Shown: piece after piece, positions 42,922-51,470 of the stretch
How the letters are laid out: every line of letters begins with the position of its first letter
How positions within the stretch are numbered: position 1 is the stretch's first letter
Assembly: GCA_028818705.1 (NCBI GenBank)
Contig: JAPPNJ010000187.1
Span: 1-59,079 of the forward strand
DNA: 59,079 bases
DNA from: Candidatus Poribacteria bacterium
GTDB taxonomy: Bacteria; Poribacteria; WGA-4E; WGA-3G
Direction of reading: 5' to 3'
Notes under the pieces: generated by a model
Told to the model about the DNA's origin: nothing
Seen by the model: only the letters and a program-made list of their open reading frames with translations
The model's database searches: none
Program-made: the position numbers and the translations under genes

Positions 42922-43818
42922 TTACATTACTGAATTTAGATATTTCAGATTTCGCTCGGCACTCTCACAAGGGCTGCCCATGCCGGGTAAGACATCCTGC
43001 TCTACGACGATCCAACCGTCGTAGTTCCGCTTTCGCAATTCGGCAATGACTGCTGGGAAATCAATCTCACCTTTGCCTAACTCACAAAAGACCCCGTTGC
43101 CTACAGATTCAAAGTAATCCCATCCCTCTTCGCGAGAACGAGCGGCGACATCGGGATGGCAATCCTTGAAATGGACATGCCAGACTCGATCGGCGTGACG
43201 TTTATATACCTCAATTGGTTCAGCAGCACCACCGAATCGGTAATGTCCTGTATCGAAACACAGTCCGATGAGATCTGGGTCGGTGCGTTCCATCAATGTG
43301 TCAATCTCTTCTGGCGTTTCTATATATCCTGCGCAGTGCGGATGAAAAACGGTGCGGAGTCCTGTCTCATCTCGGACTGCCTGAGCGATACGATGCGCGC
43401 CTTTCAGAAAGATATTCCATTGTGCTGGCGTTAAACCGTGTTCAGGACGGATGCGACCGGCATAGCGGGTGCGCTCTTCTACAATGCCGTTCTCGTCTGA
43501 AAGCACGATGAATGGGGTCTCACCAGCGGCGTCTGCCATTAATCGAGCGTGGTCGAGTGCTTTGGCTTCACCTGCTGCGTGTGTTTCTGGATCGGCGAGC
43601 GGGACGCCTACGAATCCACCTAACATTTTCAACTGGCGGTTGGCAAGTTCGGTGCGGAGGTGTTCTGCATCTGTCGGCATGAATCCCCAGTCGCCTAATT
43701 CGGTGCCGGTGTAACCGAGGGTGCTCATCTCGTCTAACACCTGTACGTAATCGGGTGCGTTACCGTCTAATTCAAACTCAAGCACACCCCATGAGCATGG
43801 AGCATTTGCGATTTTCAT
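42922..43818 (-). CDS. Sugar phosphate isomerase/epimerase (IolE-like TIM barrel)
   Basis: This is 298 aa of the AP-endonuclease-2-like TIM-barrel family. IANAPCSWGVLEFELDG, GYTGTELGDWGFMP, TVFHPHCAGYIETPEEI, IGLCFDTGHYRFGG, VWHVHFKDCHPDVA and DGWIVVEQDVL supply the usual metal-binding Glu/His/Asp set. The opening NAPCSWGV is most often seen in IolE (2-keto-myo-inositol dehydratase)-like proteins. The presence of an MmsA/IolA-type gene in the same window would agree with inositol breakdown, but they are not adjacent. Start ATG is followed directly by family sequence. Confidence 0.88.
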   Translation of the reverse strand: MKIANAPCSWGVLEFELDGNAPDYVQVLDEMSTLGYTGTELGDWGFMPTDAEHLRTELANRQLKMLGGFVGVPLADPETHAAGEAKALDHARLMADAAGETPFIVLSDENGIVEERTRYAGRIRPEHGLTPAQWNIFLKGAHRIAQAVRDETGLRTVFHPHCAGYIETPEEIDTLMERTDPDLIGLCFDTGHYRFGGAAEPIEVYKRHADRVWHVHFKDCHPDVAARSREEGWDYFESVGNGVFCELGKGEIDFPAVIAELRKRNYDGWIVVEQDVLPGMGSPCESAERNLKYLNSVM

Positions 43819-44042
43819 AATACTATTAGCTCTCTTTTAAATGCGTTGGAATCAGGCCTGTATTTTAACAGGGGTATTCACGGAGGTTTCACGGAGATCT
43901 TCTTGAAGTCTTGATTTCACTGGGTTTTTGAACTCGTATTTGTGCGTTCTCCGTGAAAGTGGATTTCAGTTATATTCTATTTAACGGATAGATATTTATT
44001 GAGACTATGGCAAATTTACAGTAAATCTATAATTACTTACCA
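43819..44042. other. Intergenic sequence without supported gene
   Basis: AT-rich gap with ATTCACGGAGGTTTCACGGAG and TCTCCGTGAAAGTGG words that are partly inverted (CACGGAG / CTCCGTG). It probably holds the promoter of the IolE-like gene at its left end. Nothing else can be assigned. Confidence 0.4.
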
Positions 44043-44274
44043 CTACTGGCTCCCCTCTATGACCTGTTTAAGATCGTCAATGAAATGCTCGAAAAGTTTG
44101 ACTTTGTCGCTTTCTTCAATCTGCAAGTTTTCCTGTCAGAAAAATATTCAAGCCTTCGCAAGCAACGGCATCTTCAAGGTCTGGCCATACAACAGAGCCG
44201 CCGTTCCGATGCCACAGGCGACAGATAGAGAAACTCACGATGTATGGATCAATGGGTAGTGAAACCAGCACCAT
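44043..44274 (-). pseudogene. Small gene broken by a one-base frameshift
   Basis: On the minus strand ATG 44274 opens MVLVSLPIDPYIVSFSICRL, then WHRNGGSVVWPDLEDAVACE, and stops after KLAD. The plus-one frame then reads QIEESDKVKLFEHFIDDLKQ up to TAG at 44043. Removing one A from the AAAA run in GGAAAACTTG joins both into one continuous frame of about 76 codons. Both halves have natural protein composition, which supports a real small gene with a single-base insertion or a sequencing error in a homopolymer. I do not recognise the family. Confidence 0.45.
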
Positions 44275-44385
44275 GCAATATATCTTATTAGATTATCATA
44301 TCACAACAAGGTAAAAGATACCAAATCAAAACCTCAGCAAAACTACCAGATAACTACCTATGGATAATTATAGCATAACACATAT

Positions 44386-44524
44386 TTATAGTAAGTCCTA
44401 AAAATATATAGACACTTGTAGCACACATTTGCCTCACAGTGAGAGTTTGTGGAAGGTTAGCACGCAAACTAACAGTTTGCGCTACAAAAGAGGTGTCTAA
44501 GTAATTATAGAATCTACCATAGTA
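44386..44524. mobile_element. Family A-like element carrying a GCAAACT hairpin
   Basis: Degenerate ends TTATAGTAAGTCC / ACCATAGTAA with inner words TAGACACTT and AGGTGTCTAAGTAATTATAG. The nested hairpin is GCAAACT-AAC-AGTTTGC (44464-44480) followed by GCTACA. Boundaries approximate. Confidence 0.55.
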
Positions 44525-44574
44525 ACAAGCCTTTTGATATGTAGAAGTGCTCTTCGTTTTCGGTTGCTACACAT

Positions 44575-44641
44575 GGCACTCCGCCAGAGTGCGATCGTTT
44601 GCGCTACCGTTTTCTATAGATATAGCACTCCGCTGGAGTGC
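44575..44641. repeat. Pair of GCACTCC-type hairpins
   Basis: GCACTCCGCCAGAGTGC (near 44576-44592, after ACATG) and TATA plus GCACTCC-GCT-GGAGTGC (44625-44641). The layout and the loop word GCT match the GCCCC-GCT-GGGGC hairpins near 54130, with a different stem. Confidence 0.75.
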
Positions 44642-44847
44642 AGGAAACATTTGTTATCGATTTGATTATAGAAGAGGTGAGGTTAGGGAATCTCGCTTAC
44701 CGAAATGGAATTAAAACCACTGTCAAGAAAAAAGAGCGAACCTTTTTTGAAGAGATCCGACTAAAGAAGCAAAAGTAGAATGAAACGCCCTTGATTAAAA
44801 AATTAATGGGCATTGACAAAACTAAAATTCTAATAGGAGATAGAAAA

Positions 44848-45354
44848 ATGAAACAGAAATTGTTTGCACTCAGCACAATCGCCGTAATGGCAATGGTCGG
44901 AATGTTTGTTTTTGAAAATACAGCTGCAGCACACGAACAAACTCGGAGTAAAAAGGAGTCTCGCAACGTCAGTCGTGGTAGGATAGCAAGGATGGTAAAC
45001 CCTCTGTCGGCTCTGAATCAGTCTTTGATCGATTTGACGTTCGGTGTGAAAGCGGACCAAGAGACGTTGGCAAAGGCACTCCCAATCTATCAGGAAACCC
45101 GCGAGGCACTCGAAAAACAGATTAAGGAAGCACGCACAGCCGCCGATTCGAGACGCGAAGCTGCGAAAAAAATAAGCGAGGGTGCCAAAGAAACATACAC
45201 AAAGTTCAATGCCAGTCTCAAAGAGATACTGACAGAAGAACAGATGACGAAGCTGACGGAATTGAAGGAGAAACGGCGCACAGAAGCGAAGGAACGCGTC
45301 AGGCAATACCGTCGTAGTCAGCGAGAGAATCATAGTCACCGCAGGCACCGCTAA
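44848..45354 (+). CDS. Secreted basic helical protein (Spy/CpxP-like in size)
   Basis: From ATG 44848 (preceded by AATAGGAGATAG) the protein is 168 aa. Residues 1-24 are a signal peptide (LFALSTIAVMAMVGMFVF, ending AAAHE). The rest is charged and helical: DQETLAKALPIYQETREALE, then ISEGAKETYTKFNASLKEIL and TEEQMTKLTELKEKRRTEAK, ending in a histidine/arginine-rich tail HSHRRHR. Length, export and the LTEEQxxKLxE-type helix resemble small periplasmic helical proteins of the Spy/CpxP or metal-resistance kind, but the LTxxQ motif is not complete, so this is tentative. It is monocistronic: a strong terminator follows 21 bases after the stop. Confidence 0.8.
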   Translation: MKQKLFALSTIAVMAMVGMFVFENTAAAHEQTRSKKESRNVSRGRIARMVNPLSALNQSLIDLTFGVKADQETLAKALPIYQETREALEKQIKEARTAADSRREAAKKISEGAKETYTKFNASLKEILTEEQMTKLTELKEKRRTEAKERVRQYRRSQRENHSHRRHR

Positions 45355-45375
45355 GGTTTGGCTGCTATCAATATT

Positions 45376-45404
45376 GGTCGGGCATTTTTGCCCGACCTTT
45401 TTTT
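45376..45404 (+). terminator. Rho-independent terminator after the secreted helical protein gene
   Basis: Perfect stem GGTCGGGCA-TTTT-TGCCCGACC followed directly by TTTTTTT. Confidence 0.93.
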
Positions 45405-45419
45405 GGTGGTTAGCGGTCA

Positions 45420-45568
45420 GTAGTCAGCAGTCAGGGGTCGGGATTGAGAAAGAATCAACGGTATGAATGCCGTATGGCATTCACCGCCTCCTACAGGGAA
45501 GATGCTTTAGAGGTCGGGAAATGTAAAGCAAAGACAAATTTTGCCGCGTGTGGGCAAAATTTGGAAAT
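45420..45568. repeat. Cluster of three different interspersed repeats
   Basis: In order: GTAGTCAGCAGTCAGG words; AATCAACGGTAT plus hairpin GAATGCC-GTAT-GGCATTC (45465-45482) and CTCCTACAGGGAAGA; then AATGTAAAGCAAAGACAAAT and a long stem AAATTTTGCC...GGCAAAATTT (45520-45564), which is nearly identical to 49420-49464 at the end of gatA. Confidence 0.75.
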
Positions 45569-45624
45569 CCCTCCTACAGGGAAGAGCGAGGAGATTGGGA
45601 AACCGCACCTACAATGGATGGGGG

Positions 45625-47112
45625 TTATGCCCAGCGTTCAACGACGACTTTCTTCTGGGTGAAGAAGTCTACAGCATCCCAACTCTGACCGTGCAGATCA
45701 CCGAAGAAACTGTCTTTCCAACCGCTGAATGGGAAGAATGCCATTGGGGCGGCTACGCCGATGTTAATACCGATGTTCCCGATCTCGGCTTCATAACGGA
45801 ATTTGCGGGCAGATGCCCCGCTCCCTGTAAAGAGACACGCCATGTTTCCATAACGTCCGCCGTTGACGAGTGCGATTGCGTCGTCGATGGTCTCAACATG
45901 GATAAGCCCTAAAACGGGTCCGAAGATTTCAGTCCGGGCAATTTCGCCGTTCGGGTCGAGGTTGCTGAGAACTGTTGGACGGAGGAAGTTTCCGTTTTCA
46001 CCACCAAGAATGCTCGGATGCCTACCATCAACAAGAACCCGTGCACCTTCATCAGCTCCTACTTGAATCAATCCCTCAATACGGGTTTTGCTTTCGGAGG
46101 TGATGACGGGTCCCATTTCGACGTCCTCCTCTAATCCGTTCCCGACGACGCGGTCGGTGGCGGTGTCAGCGATGGCTTCTGTGAACCAGTGTTGCGCCTC
46201 GCCAACAGTGAATGCGAGAGATGCAGCGAGACAGCGCTGCCCAGCACACCCGAATGCGCTCTCAGCCGTGGCATTAACCGTAAACTGTGGATCGGCATCT
46301 GGAAGAATTATGAGCGGATTTTTTGCGCCACCTTGGCACTGGACGCGTTTGCCGTTTGCAGCAGCTTTCGCATAGATGGCTTTTGCGGTTGCGGTCGCGC
46401 CGACGAAACTAATCGCACGGATCTCTGGATGTGTTAAGATGGCATCTACCGTTTCTCTGTCACCATTCACAAGATTGACAACGCCTTTTGGAAGTCCGGT
46501 TTGTTCCAACAACTGGAACACCTTTTGCATCGTGATTGGTACTTTTTCGGAGGGTTTGACGATGTATGTGTTCCCACAAGCGATGGCATAAGGTAGAAAC
46601 CAAAAGGTAATCATCCCCGGAAAATTGAAAGGTGCGATGGCAGCGCAGACACCAACGGGTTGACGGATCATGAATTCATCAATGCCGGTTGCGATGTCCT
46701 CAAGGTTTGTGCCTTGCATGAGCGTCGGAATACCACACGCCACTTCAACATTCTCAATGGCACGTCGCATTTCACCTTTCGCTTCTTCAAGGGTTTTGCC
46801 ACACTCCAGTGTGATGGTTCTTGCGATGTCGTCCAAGTTCTCCTCTAATAGGTTTTTCAACTTGAACAGATATTGAATACGATCGACAGCGGGTGTTCGT
46901 CGCCATTCTTGTAGTGCGTTGGCAGCGGCAGTGGCGGCTTGATGTACCTCTTCAGCTGGCGAAAGCGGTACTTGGGTAAGCACCTCCGCAGTTGCGGGAT
47001 TCGTAACATCAAGTAATTCATTGGTGGTAGATTTTTGCCATGCGTTATCAATGTAGTTCAGTAGTGGCGTTTGTACTCCGTGTACGACTTGCGGAGGATT
47101 AACTTCAGGCAT
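45625..47112 (-). CDS. mmsA: Methylmalonate-semialdehyde dehydrogenase (acylating), MmsA/IolA type
   Basis: This CoA-acylating aldehyde dehydrogenase turns (methyl)malonate semialdehyde into propionyl- or acetyl-CoA in valine, thymine or inositol breakdown. At 495 aa it has the usual length. Typical features are [63 protein letters not shown] and the catalytic cysteine in [10 protein letters not shown] near residue 290. The NFPGM segment and [13 protein letters not shown] distinguish this group from non-acylating relatives. Start ATG follows AAAGGAGAAAATCCG. The IolE-like gene nearby may belong to the same pathway. Confidence 0.94.
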   Translation of the reverse strand: MPEVNPPQVVHGVQTPLLNYIDNAWQKSTTNELLDVTNPATAEVLTQVPLSPAEEVHQAATAAANALQEWRRTPAVDRIQYLFKLKNLLEENLDDIARTITLECGKTLEEAKGEMRRAIENVEVACGIPTLMQGTNLEDIATGIDEFMIRQPVGVCAAIAPFNFPGMITFWFLPYAIACGNTYIVKPSEKVPITMQKVFQLLEQTGLPKGVVNLVNGDRETVDAILTHPEIRAISFVGATATAKAIYAKAAANGKRVQCQGGAKNPLIILPDADPQFTVNATAESAFGCAGQRCLAASLAFTVGEAQHWFTEAIADTATDRVVGNGLEEDVEMGPVITSESKTRIEGLIQVGADEGARVLVDGRHPSILGGENGNFLRPTVLSNLDPNGEIARTEIFGPVLGLIHVETIDDAIALVNGGRYGNMACLFTGSGASARKFRYEAEIGNIGINIGVAAPMAFFPFSGWKDSFFGDLHGQSWDAVDFFTQKKVVVERWA

Positions 47113-47191
47113 CGGATTTTCTCCTTTAAATGCTATAAACTAACTGAAGATAAAAAACTTCGGTAATTGTTTGGGACACCCCTTCGTGGGA

Positions 47192-47276
47192 ATCGCGAGC
47201 ACAGCTCGCTCCTACAGTGGAATCGCGAGCAGGGGAAATTGAAGAAACACCCCAAGCAAAAACACTCGCTCCTACA
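47192..47276. repeat. GCGAGC...CTCGCTCCTACA repeats, composite copy
   Basis: GCGAGC-ACA-GCTCGC followed by TCCTACAG, then a longer form where GCGAGC and CTCGCTCCTACA are separated by GGGAAATTGAAGAAACACC and CCAAGCAAAAACA. The longer form recurs at 51007-51092. Confidence 0.8.
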
Positions 47277-47338
47277 GTAAGAGATTTTTGAGAGTACTAC
47301 CGAATTAAATTCTGAAACTTCATACAGTTTGTGCTACA

Positions 47339-48775
47339 TTAGTTTCGCTTAGCAAAGAGTTCGAGTACTTTCAACTGCTCTATAGCAGCGACGATCTGCG
47401 GGTCATGCTCCAGTTCGTCCCGGGAGGTATCTGTAATCTGTGCGAGTGCATATTTAATACCGATATCGCTCAGGACGATCTGCTCCTCACTGAGTGCGTC
47501 TGTCAAACGTTGGTAATTCCGTAGCAGTTTCATTGCCTGTCTGTTATCACGAGAGGCACGAGATGCGACGGCGAGTTTGTTTAGGACGTTATCTCCATTT
47601 TCCTCGACGAAAGTTTTGAGTTTTTCGTGATTTCGGAGTTTTAATTGCATCTGCTGCTCAGAACGACTAAACGAGGGCGATTCAACATCAGGAATAATGC
47701 CGATTTTGTCAATATCGACATCGTTGGGTGTATAATAGCGTGCGACGGTTAATTTCACAGCAGCTTTTGAGTTCCTGAGTGGGAACACGCGTTGGACGGA
47801 TGCTTTGCCGAAGGTTTTGTCCCCCATGACGAGTCCGCGTCCGTGGTCTTTGATAGCACCAGCAACGATCTCAGAAGCACTTGCGCTACCGCCGTTGACG
47901 AGAACGATTAGCGGGAAGTCATCTCTTTTTTCGCCTTTCGCTACAAAATCCTCTCGCGTCTCAATTCCTTTACTGTAAACAACAAGTTGACCGGGTCTGA
48001 GAAAATCACTTGCGATATCAACGGCTGAAGAGAGCAATCCACCTGGGTTCAGGCGGAGATCGAGGATGATACCACGGATATTTTGTTCCGTGAAGTCAAC
48101 AAAGGCTTTATCTACGTCATAAGCTGTCGTTTGAAGGAATTGATTGATTTTGATGTAGCCAATTTTATCGCCGATGACCTCTGTTTCCACGCTGGGAATT
48201 CGGATCACCTCACGCGTAATGGTAACCTCAATCGGTCGACCTTCGTTCTCGCGCACGATTGTGATGGAAACTTGCGTTCCTGGTTCACCTCGCAATTGCT
48301 CAACCGCTTCAGTCACGGTCATCACGGCTGTTGATTCGCCTTCAATATGGCTAATGACATCCCCATGTAGCACACCAGCCAGCGCAGCAGGACGATCCTT
48401 AAAGGGTGTAATCACAGTGAGCATATCTTCCCGAATACCGATTGTCATCCCCAATCCGCCGTACTTACCCTGGTTCTGGGTCTGAAATTCGGTATAGTCT
48501 GGAATGAATTGGCTATATGGATCTAATTTGCGAAGCATGCCGTTAATAGCACCCTCCATGAGTTCTTTGCTATCAGGCGTGTCGAGATGGGTCTGTTTGA
48601 CGTAAGCCAAGATCTGTGAGAAGAGCGCGAGGTTCTCGATGAGTTGATTATCTGTTTCCTCCGAACTCCAACCGAGGGGTAGAAGCGCACAGATAAGGCA
48701 TACGGATACCAAGACACAAAAATAGTTTTTTGACGGAGTTTGCAGGTTTTGAAAACTTGATATAAAATGTTTCAT
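47339..48775 (-). CDS. C-terminal processing peptidase (S41 family, CtpA-like)
   Basis: This is a 478-aa envelope serine protease with a Ser/Lys dyad. Residues 16-34 are a signal or anchor segment (YFCVLVSVCLICALLPLG). The S41 N-terminal helix region DPYSQFIPDYTEFQ leads to a PDZ domain at about 103-185 (GLGMTIGIRE, GVLHGDVISHIEGE). The catalytic core has LDLRLNPGGLL, the serine in NGGSASASEI (295-303) and K324 in GDKTFGKASVQ. By family knowledge it trims or degrades exported proteins from their C-terminus. Start ATG has only a weak GGAGGAAATAAAAA upstream. Confidence 0.94.
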   Translation of the reverse strand: MKHFISSFQNLQTPSKNYFCVLVSVCLICALLPLGWSSEETDNQLIENLALFSQILAYVKQTHLDTPDSKELMEGAINGMLRKLDPYSQFIPDYTEFQTQNQGKYGGLGMTIGIREDMLTVITPFKDRPAALAGVLHGDVISHIEGESTAVMTVTEAVEQLRGEPGTQVSITIVRENEGRPIEVTITREVIRIPSVETEVIGDKIGYIKINQFLQTTAYDVDKAFVDFTEQNIRGIILDLRLNPGGLLSSAVDIASDFLRPGQLVVYSKGIETREDFVAKGEKRDDFPLIVLVNGGSASASEIVAGAIKDHGRGLVMGDKTFGKASVQRVFPLRNSKAAVKLTVARYYTPNDVDIDKIGIIPDVESPSFSRSEQQMQLKLRNHEKLKTFVEENGDNVLNKLAVASRASRDNRQAMKLLRNYQRLTDALSEEQIVLSDIGIKYALAQITDTSRDELEHDPQIVAAIEQLKVLELFAKRN

Positions 48776-48882
48776 TTTTTATTTCCTCCGGCAGGCACGC
48801 TGTAAACACATTTAAGAAATGTATCTTCAAAAATTGTGTAGATGGCACGGTGCCCGCAAAGAAACGGAATTTGCATAAGTCC

Positions 48883-49365
48883 TTAGCGATAAAAATAGTT
48901 CCGCAGCCTCCTGATACTCGGAATACGAAAAGCGATAAAGGCAGCAGCTGCACAGTAAAGTAGGTCAATACGACTCAATCGGGACTGCATCAGTTCCCAA
49001 ACAGAGTGACCCTTAAATAAGGTTGTGGCGATAGGCATCGCTTGTTCTAAAGATATGTTATTCTCTTGTCGCAGTTGTTCAGCGATGTGTGAGACAGCAT
49101 TCCACTGGACGTCCAGATATTTTCCAATAAAGATACCGAGTATAGCGAAAAGTGCAGCGGCAGCACTAACGACGCGCCACATTGTTGTTGCATCCTGTGA
49201 TAGGCTTCGACTGCTTGTGAGGAGCATACCGACTCCTGTGAGGACCCCGATACCGATAGCAATGAAACCGGCAGTACGTCCTGTCCATTGGATATACTTT
49301 GCCCAGAGTACACCCCCTATCACTGCGCCGAGAAATCCACCAAATGGTGCTATCAAAGTATTCAT
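48883..49365 (-). CDS. Unrecognised small membrane protein
   Basis: This is 160 aa with four hydrophobic segments (APFGGFLGAVIGGVLWA, AGFIAIGIGVLTGVGMLL, VVSAAAALFAILGIFIG, LLYCAAAAFIAF) and a polar loop between the third and fourth (VSHIAEQLRQENNISLEQAM). It may continue the gatA transcript (63-base gap). Its stop codon lies in a family-B-like end word (TTGCATAAGTCCTTA), so its C-terminus (RNYFYR) may be repeat-modified. Function unknown. Confidence 0.65.
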   Translation of the reverse strand: MNTLIAPFGGFLGAVIGGVLWAKYIQWTGRTAGFIAIGIGVLTGVGMLLTSSRSLSQDATTMWRVVSAAAALFAILGIFIGKYLDVQWNAVSHIAEQLRQENNISLEQAMPIATTLFKGHSVWELMQSRLSRIDLLYCAAAAFIAFRIPSIRRLRNYFYR

Positions 49366-49419
49366 TATGAAACTACTCCATTCGCTCCAATAATGTAAAT
49401 CAAAGACAAATTTTACCCG

Positions 49420-49464
49420 AATGTAAAGCTAAGACAAATTTTGCCGCGTGTCGGCAAAATTTGG
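49420..49464. repeat. AAATTTTGCC stem repeat overlapping the 3' end of gatA
   Basis: About 45 bases nearly identical to 45520-45564, with stem AAATTTTGCC / GGCAAAATTT around GCGTGTC. It encodes the last residues of GatA (FADTRQNLS) and its stop. A partial extra copy lies just beside it at 49393-49411. Confidence 0.85.
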
Positions 49465-50922
49465 GTAAAATTTAGGTTTCTGCAGGTGATGCTCGGTATT
49501 CTGCTCGAAAGTATAGGCAACGCGTAAGACTTTCTCTTCTGCCATAGGTGCACCGAGCAGTTGCAATCCCACCGGCAAACCACTTGGCACGAAACCACAG
49601 GGAATCGAGATACCGGGCAACCCAGCGTGACTTGCGGGTGTCGTCATCACATCGGACAGATACATTTGCAACGGATCTGCAGTCCGCTCACCTATTTTGA
49701 ATGCGGGCGTAGGCGAGGTAGGTGTTGCGATAACGTCAACTTTTTCAAACGCTGCGTCAAAGTCAGATTTGATGAGTGTTCGCGCCTTTTGTGCTTTCTT
49801 ATAGTAGGCATCTTGGTAACCTGCACTTAGTGCAAAGGTCCCAATCATAATCCGACGCTTTACCTCTTCGCCGAACGCTTGACTCCGCGTCTTTTTATAC
49901 ATCGTGATCAGATCTTCTGGATTTTCGTTGCGGTACCCATAGCGAACGCCGTCGTACCTGGCGAGATTCGCACTCGCTTCCGCGGGCGCAATAATGTAGT
50001 ACGTTGCGATTGCATACTCGGTGTGGGGCAAAGATATTTCTTCGACTGTTGCCCCGAGTTGTTCAAGAACGGCGACAGCAGCATGTACCCGATCTGCGAT
50101 TTCCGTGTCTAAGGTTGGCGTGAAATACTCTTTTGGTATACCGATTTTCATGCCTTCTACATCGTTGATAAGGCTCTGCGTGAAATCAGGGACAGGCGCA
50201 TCAATGGAGGTTGCATCCATGGTATCGCTTCCACAGATGGCGTTGAGTAGGAGTGCGCAATCGGTGACATCTTTGGTAAACGGACCGATCTGATCAAGTG
50301 AAGAGGCAAACGCAACCAAACCGTAGCGAGAGACGCGTCCGTATGTCGGTTTCATACCAACAACACCACAGAGCGCAGCGGGCTGGCGAATTGAACCGCC
50401 AGTGTCTGAGCCGAGTGAACAGATGGCTGTATCCGCCGAGACGACTGCGGCAGATCCACCACTGGAACCGCCAGGAATGGTATCAAGGTCCCATGGGTTG
50501 TGCGTAATCTGATATGCGGAGTTCTCGGTAGACGACCCCATTGCGAATTCGTCCATGTTCGTTTTACCGAGCATAACGATACCTTGTTCGTTGAGTTTAG
50601 CCATGACGGTCGCGTCATAAGGTGGAACGAAGGTTTCAAGGATTTTAGATGCACAGGTGGTACGCACGCCTTTGGTGCATATTACATCTTTAATAGCAAT
50701 TGGAATACCAGCCAAAGGTGGCATGTCATCCCCATTTTGAAACCCAGCATCGGCAGCGTGTGCCTGTTCCAAAGCGATGTCCTTCGTAAGCGTCAAGTAG
50801 CCTTTGACGTGAGGCTCGACAGCATCAATACGCGCATAGATAGATTCCGCCAGTTCCACAGCGGTAATCTCTCTGGCTTTGAGTTTTTCGTGTAGTGCGT
50901 GTGCTGTTAATTCGTAAAGCAT
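49429..50922 (-). CDS. gatA: Asp-tRNA(Asn)/Glu-tRNA(Gln) amidotransferase subunit A (GatA)
   Basis: This is the amidase subunit of GatCAB, which makes Gln-tRNA(Gln) and/or Asn-tRNA(Asn) from mischarged precursors. It is 497 aa, the usual length. The Ser-cisSer-Lys triad is visible: lysine in [10 protein letters not shown], cis-serine in [12 protein letters not shown] and nucleophile region [11 protein letters not shown]. The C-terminal end (residues after YPN) is encoded by an interspersed repeat. Start ATG has a poor upstream site; gatC lies 194 bases upstream on the same strand, the gap being filled by a repeat. gatB is not in the window. Confidence 0.97.
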   Translation of the reverse strand: MLYELTAHALHEKLKAREITAVELAESIYARIDAVEPHVKGYLTLTKDIALEQAHAADAGFQNGDDMPPLAGIPIAIKDVICTKGVRTTCASKILETFVPPYDATVMAKLNEQGIVMLGKTNMDEFAMGSSTENSAYQITHNPWDLDTIPGGSSGGSAAVVSADTAICSLGSDTGGSIRQPAALCGVVGMKPTYGRVSRYGLVAFASSLDQIGPFTKDVTDCALLLNAICGSDTMDATSIDAPVPDFTQSLINDVEGMKIGIPKEYFTPTLDTEIADRVHAAVAVLEQLGATVEEISLPHTEYAIATYYIIAPAEASANLARYDGVRYGYRNENPEDLITMYKKTRSQAFGEEVKRRIMIGTFALSAGYQDAYYKKAQKARTLIKSDFDAAFEKVDVIATPTSPTPAFKIGERTADPLQMYLSDVMTTPASHAGLPGISIPCGFVPSGLPVGLQLLGAPMAEEKVLRVAYTFEQNTEHHLQKPKFYPNFADTRQNLS

Positions 50923-51006
50923 TTTTAGCTATTCAATCTGGTCACCGTTCTACGATGTTTCACGGTGGTTTTCGGTTAGGTCTAACCGTTTTTGGATTAT
51001 GGAAGA

Positions 51007-51092
51007 GGTCGCGAGCAAGGGAAATTGAGGAAACACCCAAGCAAGGGAAACGCCCTATCAAAAACACCCCAAGCAAAAACACTCGCTCCTAC
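51007..51092. repeat. GCGAGCAAGGG...CTCGCTCCTACA repeat between gatC and gatA
   Basis: Long form of the 47192 repeat with an internal duplication of the CAAGCAAGGGAAACG / CCAAGCAAAAACA words. It probably inserted between two genes that were once closer. Confidence 0.75.
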
Positions 51093-51116
51093 AAGAAGAT
51101 GAGCAATAGTTTAAAT

Positions 51117-51449
51117 TTAGTGGCTGCGATCAACCACTCTGGGTACACCGAAGTACCCCTCTTCAGGTTCGGGTGCATTCGCGAGTACCTCTTCGCGCGG
51201 ATAGGAAGGCTTGACGACATCCGGCTTTGCGACATGACGGGCCCCATCTTGAGAACCCATAATAACGACTTGTTGCGGATGGATGTGCGATGTGGGTGGC
51301 ACATCATCTGTCTCCAACTCGTTCAGTTTTCCGATATAGTCCAGAATTCGGGCAAGCTGCTCGGTGAAGTGTTGTGTTTCTTCGTCATTAAATTCAAGGC
51401 GCGCCAGATTTGCGACATGGCGGACACCTTCTGTAGTAATTGTTGCCAT
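51117..51449 (-). CDS. gatC: Asp/Glu-tRNA amidotransferase subunit C (GatC)
   Basis: This is the small belt subunit that holds GatA and GatB together, 110 aa (usual 90-105). Opening VRHVANLARLEFNDEETQHFTEQLARILDYIGKLNELETDDVPPT is the classic family pattern. The C-terminal VVKPSYPREEVLANAPEPEEGYFGVPRVV is also typical. It starts 21 bases after the pcrA stop, so it is probably on one transcript with it. Start ATG follows AAGGAGACAAAATACAACAA. Confidence 0.95.
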   Translation of the reverse strand: MATITTEGVRHVANLARLEFNDEETQHFTEQLARILDYIGKLNELETDDVPPTSHIHPQQVVIMGSQDGARHVAKPDVVKPSYPREEVLANAPEPEEGYFGVPRVVDRSH

Positions 51450-51470
51450 TTGTTGTATTTTGTCTCCTTA

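Noticed and set aside
43999..44259. 86-aa plus-strand frame
   Set aside because: It is the antisense of the frameshifted minus-strand gene; the minus-strand peptides look far more natural.
45444..45662. 72-aa frame upstream of mmsA's 3' end
   Set aside because: It reads through three interspersed repeats and into the antisense of mmsA.
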